From Scatosoma sp045124465 (lineage in GTDB: Bacteria > Bacillota > Clostridia > Christensenellales > Borkfalkiaceae), in the NCBI GenBank assembly GCA_045124465.1, contig JBGVLV010000023.1:62001-126000 (forward strand): a stretch of 64,000 nucleotides of DNA, given 5' to 3'. This document shows, piece after piece, positions 43,001 to 49,107 of this stretch. Position numbers and translations under genes: made by a program. The notes beneath the pieces are model-generated. The model did not search any database. It was not told where the DNA came from and saw nothing but the letters and a program-made list of their open reading frames with translations. Position 1 is the stretch's first letter. Every line of letters begins with the position of its first letter.

Positions 43001-43717
43001 TTCGGGCGTATCACAAGTAACGTCGGTATCTTTCACGTAAACCGCCTTAACTGTTTCTGTTTCTTGATGCGTAGAATCTCTACCACAAATTCGCGTTGCG
43101 GTACATTCATATCCATTCCACACGTAAGTGGGCACACTATAATTATGAGTTAACGGCTCGCCGTTGACAACAGTATCTTCATTTGTGGCTTGCGTTGTAA
43201 ACGCACTATTTACAAAAGTAGCTATATAATGCCCCGTTTCCGCCGTCGTACAGGTTGCCTCTGTATCCTTTATGTATGCTGCGATTACAATTTCAGTTTC
43301 TTGATGCGTAGAATCTCTACCACAAATTCTCGTCGCCGTGCATTGATTTCCGTTCCACGTGTATGCCACTTGTCCGTATTCATGGTCCAATGCTGAATTT
43401 TCGTCCGTTCTTGTATTCGATTCATTACAGTTTTCACGAGAACAGGTTGCCGTTTCCGTGCCGTTTTCCACACAGGTTGCATCGTTATTCGATACATAAT
43501 CAACGAAATTATGTCCAAGCGCATCTACATATGTATCAACGTAACTATCTCCACAAGAACAGGTATGCGTAGTAAATCCCTGCTCTGTGCAAGTAGGTGC
43601 AGTTACCGTTTCCGTGTAACTGTGCGTATGCTCTTCTTTACAAGCCGTGCCAATACAAAGCAATGAACATACGGACAATGCAAGCGTTGATATTTTTATT
43701 AAGAAAGATTTTTTCAT
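40094..43717 (-). CDS. BspA-like leucine-rich-repeat surface lipoprotein
   Basis: A 1207-residue surface lipoprotein. The signal peptide has lipobox GTAC (Cys26). Residues ~28-430 hold about seven Cys-rich repeats, either SYTETVTAPTCTEQGFTTHT-like or YTW..CTATRICGRDSTHQETE-like. Residues ~480-1165 are about two dozen 23-residue BspA-type LRRs (SVTSIGEYAFYNCSSLTSI). A GTASAWSKISI-type tail follows. BspA-like proteins mediate adhesion in gut and oral anaerobes. GTAAGGAG precedes the ATG, and a good promoter lies upstream. The LRRs are near-identical at DNA level, suggesting length variation. Confidence 0.88.
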   Translation of the reverse strand: MKKSFLIKISTLALSVCSLLCIGTACKEEHTHSYTETVTAPTCTEQGFTTHTCSCGDSYVDTYVDALGHNFVDYVSNNDATCVENGTETATCSRENCNESNTRTDENSALDHEYGQVAYTWNGNQCTATRICGRDSTHQETEIVIAAYIKDTEATCTTAETGHYIATFVNSAFTTQATNEDTVVNGEPLTHNYSVPTYVWNGYECTATRICGRDSTHQETETVKAVYVKDTDVTCDTPETGHYKATFNNNAFVMQETEENSFIKGEALDHSFDEPTYTWVNDKCTAKRICSRDNSHVETETITATYVKDTNATCTTPEKGHYIAMFENVAFTTQTTADNTAENGEELGHSFINYTYNNNATCTENGTETAICSRDNCDEPHTRAKENTALGHDWKKDGNPVVNCTLSGGTQSYKCGRCTATKNEAVTTVSSGTPDMHSNLSVGEVCQYCGKEVLAKNGSSLVMKIDDTNYQVEHYEGKAVGFSKYKDYIKSAYISDSVTEIGNDAFYNYSALTSVEIPNSVTSIGEYAFYNCSSLNYTIEDNCKYLGNSTNSYLCLVGVMSTDITCVVVNENCKVIGDVAFRECTSLTSVTIGNSVTSIGSYAFRRCTSLTSIEIPDSVMRIGNDAFSGCTSLKSVTIGNSVTSIGRYAFWYCSSLTSVVISDSVTSIGYQAFDNCSSLTSVTIGDSVTTIEGSVFSGCYRLVEVINKSSSITVEKGATSNGYVGKYALAVYNSGDTFTGTKLSNDNGYIIYTDGEEKILVGCIGEETALTLPNFITQIHQYSFYDCDSLTSITIPDSVTSIGYRAFFGCTSLTSIDIPNSVTSIGEYAFYNCSSLTSITIPDSVTSIGYQAFYNCSSLTSVEIPDSVTTIGSSAFWYCSSLTSVVIPDSVTSIGYRAFYGCSSLTKIVLPFIGSTKDGTTNTHFGYIFGAYEYDYNYDYVPTSLKKVTVTGGDIEGHAFAYCSGLTNVEIPDSVTSIGESSFAYCYSLTRIEIPDSVTSIGSYAFYGCSGLTEIVIPNSVIEIGASAFRGCSSLTKVIFDKNIQLKNIDDCMFSGCSSLMDIVIPDSVKSIGNSAFYQCESLTEIVIPHSVTRISHYAFSECKSLTSVVIGDSVTSIGDWAFSGCSSLTSITIPDSVTSIGDWAFYNCSSLTSVYYKGTASAWSKISIASYNGGLTSATCYYYSKTEPTTTGNYWHYDENGNIAVW
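40226..42225 (-). repeat. 69-bp coding tandem repeats (LRR region)
   Basis: About two dozen units with a 69-base period within the BspA-like gene, several nearly identical in sequence (for example around 41030-41360 and 41640-41960). One break near 41400-41600 interrupts the array. Confidence 0.85.
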
Positions 43718-43762
43718 AGCCGTTCTCCTTACAATCGAAACAATGGACTTTACGCCAATTAT

Positions 43763-43791
43763 ATTTTAGCATATTTTACCTTTTCGGTCAA
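43763..43791 (-). promoter_or_regulatory. Promoter of BspA-like gene
   Basis: TTGACC-N17-TAAAAT on the minus strand, about 46 bases before the start. Confidence 0.7.
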
Positions 43792-43939
43792 GAGTTTTAA
43801 TATTTCATATTAAAATTCATAAAAAAGTAGGCAGATGTCCAAGAACGTGGACATTTGCCTATTGACTTTTATAAATTCTTATGATAAAATAGAATTACGA
43901 ACACGAACATATGTTTAGAATATGCTTTGTGTGGGTATA

Positions 43940-44330
43940 TATAATTGAGGGGTTTTGCCCCTTGGTTTAGCTTGCAAGCATTAGCAGGCTTTATAAGTGT
44001 ACATTTTGTGCACTTATGGGAGAAATCCTCCCGTTGCCCGAAGTCGTTTTATGTAAAGGGAAACAAAACGGCTTATTTAGGGTTTTATTGTTGTGCAAAT
44101 TTTTACGACAATATGCCTCCTTTCGCTTTTAGATAGCGGAAGGCTTGGAAAGTCTGACCAACTTTTCAAGAAGGCGCGCCAACGTTCACAAAACGTGGTT
44201 TGGCGATAGGTCTATTTTGTGGTACAAATTTTTAGGTGCTACATTCTTACAACTTCATATTCGGATAAGTAATCCGTGCGAAGTAGAAACGCTTTAAGCG
44301 TGTTTGATTCGTACGGATTTTTTTATCCTT
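43940..44330 (+). other. Hairpin-dense noncoding region upstream of relaxase
   Basis: About 390 bases without a convincing gene (one 63-codon frame at 43945 has no ribosome site). Successive stems are: GGGG/CCCC near 43950; AAGTG/CACTT (43996-44020); GGGAG/CTCCC; AAGTCGTTTT/AAAACGGCTT (44040-44075); CCTTTCGC/GCGGAAGG; CTTGGAAAGT/ACTTTTCAAG; GCCAACGTT/AACGTGGTTTGGC. It ends at a terminator. This may be a structured RNA or mobilization-control region. Confidence 0.5.
44271..44324 (+). terminator. Terminator/attenuator upstream of mobilization genes
   Basis: AATCCGTGCGAA pairs with TTCGTACGGATT, with a nested AAACGC/GCGTGTTT stem, and TTTTTTT follows. Confidence 0.75.
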
Positions 44331-44397
44331 TTAGGTCGGTGGTAGTTTTATCAGCGACTTTTTTGCGTTCATTTTTAGATAAAGGAGGTGGTTAAAA

Positions 44398-44421
44398 TGA
44401 TTTACTTTTGGCTTTGCTGAT
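44398..44421 (+). CDS. Seven-codon leader peptide (MIYFWLC)
   Basis: ATG at 44398 has a perfect AAAGGAGGTG upstream and stops after seven codons at TGA. It lies just after a terminator hairpin and before oriT and the relaxase gene. Strong translation of so short a frame suggests a leader for attenuation or ribosome-stalling control. Aromatic residues fill its centre (Tyr-Phe-Trp). Confidence 0.4.
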
Positions 44422-44505
44422 AGCCGTTAAACAATCAGATTTTTATTGTTCAGTGGACAAACAAGCTCCGCAGGACGAACGAAACTTATGTAGCGCAAAC
44501 GCAAT

Positions 44506-44525
44506 AAGTGTAGTGAGCTACACTT
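44506..44525 (+). other. Predicted oriT (pMV158/MOBV type)
   Basis: AAGTGTAGTGAGCTACACTT, an 8-base inverted repeat, matches the pMV158 nick-region hairpin AAGTATAGTGTGTTATACTT at 16 of 20 positions with identical length. The predicted nick falls after TAGTGAG (between 44517 and 44518). It is 40 bases upstream of a MOBV relaxase start. Confidence 0.7.
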
Positions 44526-44565
44526 TTGCAAAATCTCAAATTTTATATTCAAGGAGGACAAATTT

Positions 44566-45486
44566 ATTTACATCATTTGCAATTTAGACAAACTCAAAAA
44601 ATCGGACGTTTCACCAGTCGAAGAAGAGAACGAACGTGACGAAAATTATCAAGGCTCTAACACTTGTATCGACAGTGCGAGAACGCACCAAAACTATCAT
44701 ACGGTATGTCCACAAGGAAAATATCTTGACGTTATTGAAGATAGGATTTCGCGCTTAAATTTAAAACGTAAAGTTCGCTCGGATGCTGTTTATATGTGTT
44801 CTTTCGTATTGACGGCAAGCCCTGAATTTTTCAAAGTGGCAACGCTCGATAAACAACAACGATTTTTTCGTGACTTTACCAACTTCTTCAAAGATAAATA
44901 CGGAGAAGAAAACGTGCTTTCTGCTATCGTCCATTTGGACGAAACAAATCCACATATGCACTTAAACCTTATCCCTATTGTTGATGGGAAACTGTGCGCA
45001 AAGGAATTGTTCGACGGACAACTTGTAAAACTTCAAACGGAGATATGGAAAGAAGTCGGTCAAAAGTACGGATTGGAACGTGGCAAGTCAGGCAGCAACG
45101 TTGAACATTTATCCACCGCCGAATACAAGGCGAAAAAGATTTTAGAAGAAGCCGAAGGCAAAAAGGCGGAAACGGAAGATTATGCTGAAGCGCTAACGCA
45201 AGCCAGACAAGGTCAGTTTTCTTGGTCGAAAGGCGGACTGAAAAAACAAATCGTTGCGCTTACGACAGAAAACGCCGACCTTAAAAAACGGTTGAATACG
45301 GCAATGGGCGAAGTTTTAGAGCTTGATAAGGAAAACAAGCAACTGAAAGAACATAAAGTTAAAACTTCGATAGCGCTTACCGTGTTGGACCGTTTAAAGC
45401 AAGAACACCCCGAAATTTATCGGGAAGTAATTTCGCAAAAGAAAAAGCCCACCACGTTGGATAAGAAAAATTGGTGGACTAAGTAA
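44566..45486 (+). CDS. MOBV-family relaxase (Mob/Pre), apparent ATT start
   Basis: A mobilization relaxase of about 306 residues. The hallmark HLDETNPHMHLNLIPI (HxDE..PHxH) lies near residue 125. The first in-frame ATG (44794) would remove the conserved N-terminus, which is encoded upstream: NLDKLKKSDVSPVEEENERD, then NYQGSNTCIDSARTHQNYH. No ATG, GTG or TTG precedes it in frame after the stop at 44491, but ATT at 44566 has GGAGG eight bases upstream. The C-terminus is coiled coil. A pMV158-like oriT lies just upstream. Confidence 0.85.
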   Translation: MYIICNLDKLKKSDVSPVEEENERDENYQGSNTCIDSARTHQNYHTVCPQGKYLDVIEDRISRLNLKRKVRSDAVYMCSFVLTASPEFFKVATLDKQQRFFRDFTNFFKDKYGEENVLSAIVHLDETNPHMHLNLIPIVDGKLCAKELFDGQLVKLQTEIWKEVGQKYGLERGKSGSNVEHLSTAEYKAKKILEEAEGKKAETEDYAEALTQARQGQFSWSKGGLKKQIVALTTENADLKKRLNTAMGEVLELDKENKQLKEHKVKTSIALTVLDRLKQEHPEIYREVISQKKKPTTLDKKNWWTK

Positions 45487-45662
45487 TTCCGTTGTAGTCG
45501 AAAACGGATAGAAATTAAGGTTTTATTTAAGATTTGGTGCGGCTTAGAATGATAATACGCGAACGATAGATACAAAGTCGCTTATGACAAGAGAAAATAA
45601 AACGAACACACGAGAGGACGTGTAAAGGAGGAATCCATTTAGGAAACAATTTTTATAGGAGA

Positions 45663-45683
45663 ATGATGACGTACATATTTTAA
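45663..45683 (+). CDS. Six-codon leader coupled to next gene
   Basis: AGGAGA precedes ATG at 45663, giving MMTYIF and a TAA that overlaps the next ATG as TAATG. The gene at 45683 lacks a close ribosome site, so re-initiation is its likely route. Confidence 0.4.
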   Translation: MMTYIF

Positions 45684-45865
45684 TGGCAAGAAAGAAACGA
45701 CTTCAAAGCGATTTCAACCTTTCCGAACATCAAGTAACGTCGCTTGCAAGAGTATTATTGCCGGCAATAAGAGAATATCTATTGTCAGAGCAAGGCAAAA
45801 AGGACTACGCCCAATGGACGGAAAACAAACAAAAACAACTGAATAAAACGAAGAAATCTCAATGA
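45683..45865 (+). CDS. Small conserved-type mobile-element protein
   Basis: A 60-residue, lysine-rich, helical protein (MARKKRLQSDFNLSEHQVTS, then LARVLLPAIREYLLSEQGKK). Small proteins like this often accompany relaxase and recombinase genes in Firmicute mobile elements, but I do not recognise a family. Its start is coupled to a six-codon upstream frame. A terminator lies about 110 bases downstream. Confidence 0.6.
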   Translation: MARKKRLQSDFNLSEHQVTSLARVLLPAIREYLLSEQGKKDYAQWTENKQKQLNKTKKSQ

Positions 45866-45975
45866 GAACATAGAGATTACCGCCGATTAAAGAAATAAGA
45901 AAATTAAAAGTAAATGTAAAGATGAAAAGAACGGCGGACGGGTTTGTCGTTAGTATCCCGATTATAAACGGCAAC

Positions 45976-46011
45976 GGCAGGTACGAGATTAACTCTCGAC
46001 CTGCCTTTTTT
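45976..46011. terminator. Intrinsic terminator between convergent genes
   Basis: GGCAGGTACGAGA pairs with TCTCGACCTGCC and is followed by TTTTTT on the plus strand. The stop of the DUF2971 gene lies within the stem. Confidence 0.85.
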
Positions 46012-47014
46012 CATAACAACGTTCATTTAGATTGTTTTTATCATCTATATATGTTTCTGATATTTGCTCAATTCCTGCTTGAATGGCAATCGATGAGATA
46101 AGCTCCTTTTCTTCTTGCGGCATTTTCAATCCAAATATAATCTTTTGAGGGATCCACTTAATATATGCTTCTTTTGCGTAAAACGGAGCGATAATTCTCC
46201 ATTCTTCATCATATTTGTGACATTCTTTTTTTATCAGTCCTATTTTTTCTCTTTCCCAAGGCATTGGCGGAAGGCTACTTATAATTTTCTCAATTATAGC
46301 ATCATTAAGTATAGGCTTTCCTTGTTGAAGCAAAGCCACGCATGCTATAGCATAATACTTAGCAAAAAATGTGGCGTCATATTTTTCATCTGAGTAATAA
46401 ATGGGATATATAGGAGTTCCTTTTGTCGAAGGGCAATTTTTACAATCATCATTTTTACCGCATAAAAATTTTGATGAATCTTGCATATCATAAACTAAAA
46501 CAAATCCTCTATGATTGTTAGCGTATTTTAGCCATAAACTTTCATTCAAGAAATTTTCAGAAAAACAAATAGATAGTGAACTTTCTTGCAATAAGTTTCT
46601 TTCAGTTCCTTTCATATATTTAATAATCTCATTTGCAACTTTTTCAGCATCCAAAGAAGTCATTTGCTTTTCTAAAATATTTTTATCTAATACCACCCCG
46701 AAATAGGACGCCATATTGATTATATAATCATAAGGTTTTTGAGCGAAAAAATTTAAAATTTCATTTCTTATCTCTTCGTAATTTATATATAAAAATGTAT
46801 CAAAGGGGTCATCGTAATAATTGGCAGATGAAAAATATAACTTATTGGTTCTTAATGCTTCAAGCGCTCTTGTAGAAACATTCCTAAATCTACAAATTTT
46901 TTCAGGTATATAAGGTTTCACTAAATCTTGTAAAATTTTTATTTCGCCTTCTATATTCTCGCCTTTAAGAGAAGAGAGAGTTTCCCAAAAAATTTTCCTC
47001 TTTTCGTTAGTCAT
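45989..47014 (-). CDS. DUF2971 domain protein
   Basis: A 341-residue protein of the DUF2971 group. It shows YRxx-type ICRFRNVSTRALEALRTNKL, YFSSANYYDDPFDTFLYIN (the ND-PFD motif) and WLKYANNHRGFVLVYD. DUF2971 proteins are frequent in mobile and defence regions; the biochemical function is unknown. ATG at 47014 has GGGAGGA upstream; an open frame continues 40 codons further without a ribosome site. A CGKNDDCKNCP segment may bind zinc. Confidence 0.8.
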   Translation of the reverse strand: MTNEKRKIFWETLSSLKGENIEGEIKILQDLVKPYIPEKICRFRNVSTRALEALRTNKLYFSSANYYDDPFDTFLYINYEEIRNEILNFFAQKPYDYIINMASYFGVVLDKNILEKQMTSLDAEKVANEIIKYMKGTERNLLQESSLSICFSENFLNESLWLKYANNHRGFVLVYDMQDSSKFLCGKNDDCKNCPSTKGTPIYPIYYSDEKYDATFFAKYYAIACVALLQQGKPILNDAIIEKIISSLPPMPWEREKIGLIKKECHKYDEEWRIIAPFYAKEAYIKWIPQKIIFGLKMPQEEKELISSIAIQAGIEQISETYIDDKNNLNERCYEKRQVES

Positions 47015-47112
47015 TATATCCTCCCGCTTATTTCTTTCTTTATATAATAACACAAAACAAGCAATTCTTAAACTAAAAATTGAAGGTATTTTCAAACTCT
47101 TCCATAAAACAA

Positions 47113-47156
47113 AATAGGCCGAACGTCTTACCAACAGTAAAGAGGTTCAACCTATT
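47113..47156 (-). terminator. Hairpin after tRNA-Leu with TACTGTTGGTAA loop
   Basis: On the minus strand AATAGG...GAAC pairs with GTTC...CCTATT, and TTTGTTTT follows, so it can terminate the tRNA transcript. The loop shares TTACCAACAGTA (plus strand) with the palindrome at 33252-33338 in the same orientation. Confidence 0.6.
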
Positions 47157-47162
47157 AAGACT

Positions 47163-47247
47163 TGGTGCGGACGAAGGGATTTGAACCCACACGGTGTTAC
47201 CCACAGGAACCTGAAACCTGCGCGTCTGCCAGTTTCGCCACGTCCGC
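47163..47247 (-). tRNA. tRNA-Leu (anticodon CAG)
   Basis: The minus strand begins GCGGACGTGGCGAAACTGGC and ends in encoded CCA. The acceptor stem GCGGACG/CGTCCGC is perfect, the D-loop and long class II variable arm fit leucine, the anticodon loop TTCAGGT gives CAG, and the T-arm reads GTGGGTTCAAATCCC. It lies 15 bases after the peptidase E stop at the right border of the island. Confidence 0.92.
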
Positions 47248-47261
47248 TTTTATTTAAAACG

Positions 47262-47966
47262 TCAGATATTCGCTATCTCCGTTTTTTTCAGTTCTCCGTC
47301 CTTACGTTCGATCAGTAACGCTTTGCCGCCGCAAGTCACGCTGCCGACGATCTCGCCGTCCTCGATCACCAACGCCGCGTCGTCCTCGATCCCGTAAGCA
47401 CGGTCATAATTATAACACACAATTTTATCGAAGTCAAGCATTCTTGACCCATAATGCGGAGAAATTACGCCTTTTACCAAATTTAATCCCTTGAACATAG
47501 CGTACTTCTCCCCCGTTTCTTCGCTCACCGTCGCCGAATCGGTATACATATCCGAGAACCAACAGATCGCGCCCGCCGACAGACCCGCTATCACCACGCC
47601 CCGCTCGTACGCGTCCTCGATAAGCGGCAATAACCCCGTCTTTTTCCAGGACTCGATCATAAACACGGTATCCCCGCCGCCGACGTAGATCATATCCGCT
47701 TTGGCGAATTTCGCTTTCATTTTTTCGAGATCGACCTCTTTGAACACGCTAAGCGCTACGTCCGTCTTAATATCGAACACGCCCGTATACACTTTATGGA
47801 ACGTATTATAATACGGCATAAAGTCGTGGCTTGCCGTGGGGATAAACAGCGCGTTCGCCCTGCGCTCCCCGGCACGGACCTTGGCAAGCCCCGCGATATA
47901 TTCGTCTATTTTCAAAGTCGTTCTTTCGCGGAGCTCGCCCCCGCCGATCGCTATGATCTTTTTCAT
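47262..47966 (-). CDS. Peptidase E-like protein (S51 family)
   Basis: A 234-residue S51 family serine peptidase. MKKIIAIGGGELRERTT starts the fold, IYVGGGDTVFMIESWK is the second conserved loop, and the nucleophile elbow is AGLSAGAICW (Ser ~131). Relatives cleave Asp-Xaa dipeptides or cyanophycin. Its start overlaps the rpiB stop by four bases (ATGA). The tRNA-Leu follows 15 bases downstream and may be co-transcribed. Confidence 0.9.
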   Translation of the reverse strand: MKKIIAIGGGELRERTTLKIDEYIAGLAKVRAGERRANALFIPTASHDFMPYYNTFHKVYTGVFDIKTDVALSVFKEVDLEKMKAKFAKADMIYVGGGDTVFMIESWKKTGLLPLIEDAYERGVVIAGLSAGAICWFSDMYTDSATVSEETGEKYAMFKGLNLVKGVISPHYGSRMLDFDKIVCYNYDRAYGIEDDAALVIEDGEIVGSVTCGGKALLIERKDGELKKTEIANI

Positions 47967-48415
47967 TTGCAGTACTTTTCTTCCAAAGCTTTGATCTTCG
48001 CGACGCGGCGTTCGTGGCGCTCGCCGCCCTCGAATTCCGTCGTCAAGAACGTGTACACGATCTCTTGCATCATTCCTTCGCCCAAAACTTTTTCACCGAA
48101 CGCGATCATGTTCGCGTCGTTGTGCAAACGCGTGTATTTCGCGCAATACTCGTCGTGACAATGCGCGCAACGGATCCCCGGAACTTTGTTCGCGACGATG
48201 GAAACGCCGATCCCCGACGAGCAAACGACGATACCACGGTCGCATTCACCGCTCGCGACCGCCTCCGCCGCGGGCGCGGCGAAATCGGGATAGTCGCACG
48301 AATCGAACGTGTTCGTTCCGAAATCCACCACCGTGTGTCCGAGTTTCTCCACATACGCGATCATCGCTCTTTTCAGATTAAGTCCGCCGTGATCGCAAGC
48401 TACTGCTATTTTCAT
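47963..48415 (-). CDS. rpiB: Ribose-5-phosphate isomerase B
   Basis: Interconverts ribose-5- and ribulose-5-phosphate in the pentose phosphate pathway. The 150-residue protein opens MKIAVACDHGGLNLKRAMIA and shows VDFGTNTFDSCDYPDFA, the catalytic-Cys segment VVCSSGIGVSIVANKVPGIR and RCAHCHDEYCAKYTRLHNDA. The length is typical. GGAGA lies nine bases before the ATG. It lies between the phosphatase and peptidase E genes; the ywlF(rpiB)-phosphatase-sua5 cluster resembles the Bacillus ywl region. Confidence 0.95.
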   Translation of the reverse strand: MKIAVACDHGGLNLKRAMIAYVEKLGHTVVDFGTNTFDSCDYPDFAAPAAEAVASGECDRGIVVCSSGIGVSIVANKVPGIRCAHCHDEYCAKYTRLHNDANMIAFGEKVLGEGMMQEIVYTFLTTEFEGGERHERRVAKIKALEEKYCK

Positions 48416-48420
48416 ATTCG

Positions 48421-49068
48421 TTATCTCCTTTTTGCGGTTTTTCCGCTTTTTTTCGTTGTTTTTGTTGCCGTTTTCGTTGTTTTCGTCGTTTTCTTCTTGC
48501 CCTTTGCCGTCGTCGAAGTCCGCTTTTTCGGAGCGGTTTTCGGCGGCGTTTTGGGTTTTTCGACGTATTTTTTCCGAACGCTTAAAGGTAAAATCTTATC
48601 CGTCAACGCGGACATTCCCCCCGAAAGCAATTCGAAAACGTACCGATAGCAATCGATGTCTTTCCCGTACGGATCGAGTATTTCGTACCCTGCTATCTCC
48701 GAAAAGGAATAAACGTTGTTTTCGATCTCCTCTTCGCCCGCCTCGCGCAAGGCTTTCCAGCGCATTTCCATAAGAAGATCGCGCTGGCTATCCGTCATAC
48801 AAACGATCGCAAGAGAGTCTTTAAGCAAGCTTTCGTCGAGCTGTTTCGAGGAAAACGAATCGACCTCAAACCCTTTATCCATAAGGGTTTGCGCGGTTTT
48901 CTCGTTCATCGGAGAACCGACTGAGGCGCGGATACCCGCGGAGCAAACTTGGAGGCCCGTGAGTTTCAGCTCGGACAAGACCTTGCGTAAAATGACTTCC
49001 GCCATCGGCGAACGGCAGGTGTTGCCCGTGCAGACGAATACTATTTTTTTCGGTTTTTTACGGTTCAT
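48421..49068 (-). CDS. Low-molecular-weight protein phosphatase with Lys/Thr-rich tail
   Basis: An arsenate-reductase-fold phosphatase. Residues ~8-165 are the LMW-PTP domain, with P-loop VCTGNTCRSPM (nucleophile Cys in CX5R) and the general-acid DPYG (ILDPYGKD). In the B. subtilis ywl cluster the equivalent gene is YwlE, a protein-arginine phosphatase; the same neighbours (sua5, rpiB) make that role plausible here. Unusually, residues ~168-215 form a histone-H1-like tail of Lys, Thr and Pro. AAAGGAGG precedes the ATG. Confidence 0.9.
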   Translation of the reverse strand: MNRKKPKKIVFVCTGNTCRSPMAEVILRKVLSELKLTGLQVCSAGIRASVGSPMNEKTAQTLMDKGFEVDSFSSKQLDESLLKDSLAIVCMTDSQRDLLMEMRWKALREAGEEEIENNVYSFSEIAGYEILDPYGKDIDCYRYVFELLSGGMSALTDKILPLSVRKKYVEKPKTPPKTAPKKRTSTTAKGKKKTTKTTKTATKTTKKSGKTAKRR

Positions 49069-49107
49069 CTCTACCCTGCCCCCCTCCTTTTACGGTTTTT
49101 TCCGTTC

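Larger units (their letters stand above)
33252..47156. mobile_element. Putative Tn4451-like integrative mobilizable element
   Basis: The segment holds a large serine recombinase at one end, reading outward, and a MOBV relaxase with oriT, the gene pair that defines Tn4451/Tn4453. The ends are proposed at the two hairpins that share the direct repeat TTACCAACAGTA (near 33294 and 47128). Content is supported; exact ends are a hypothesis. Confidence 0.5.
28012..47160. mobile_element. Accessory genomic island between broken lipase gene and tRNA-Leu
   Basis: About 19 kb, clearly AT-richer than its flanks after the first ~350 bases. It holds recombinases, a relaxase, repressors, defence-like genes and surface lipoproteins. 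The left edge cuts a lipase gene; the right edge lies by the 3' end of tRNA-Leu. It appears composite: a decayed integrase/repressor module on the left and an integrative mobilizable element on the right. Confidence 0.75.

Noticed and set aside
43945..44136. 63-codon open frame upstream of the relaxase
   Set aside because: No ribosome site, odd composition, and it runs across several strong hairpins; more likely part of a noncoding region.
47163..47247. tRNA-Leu as a simple tyrosine-integrase insertion site for the island
   Set aside because: No partial tRNA copy is seen at the left edge and the only integrase is a remnant far inside the island; the link stays speculative.
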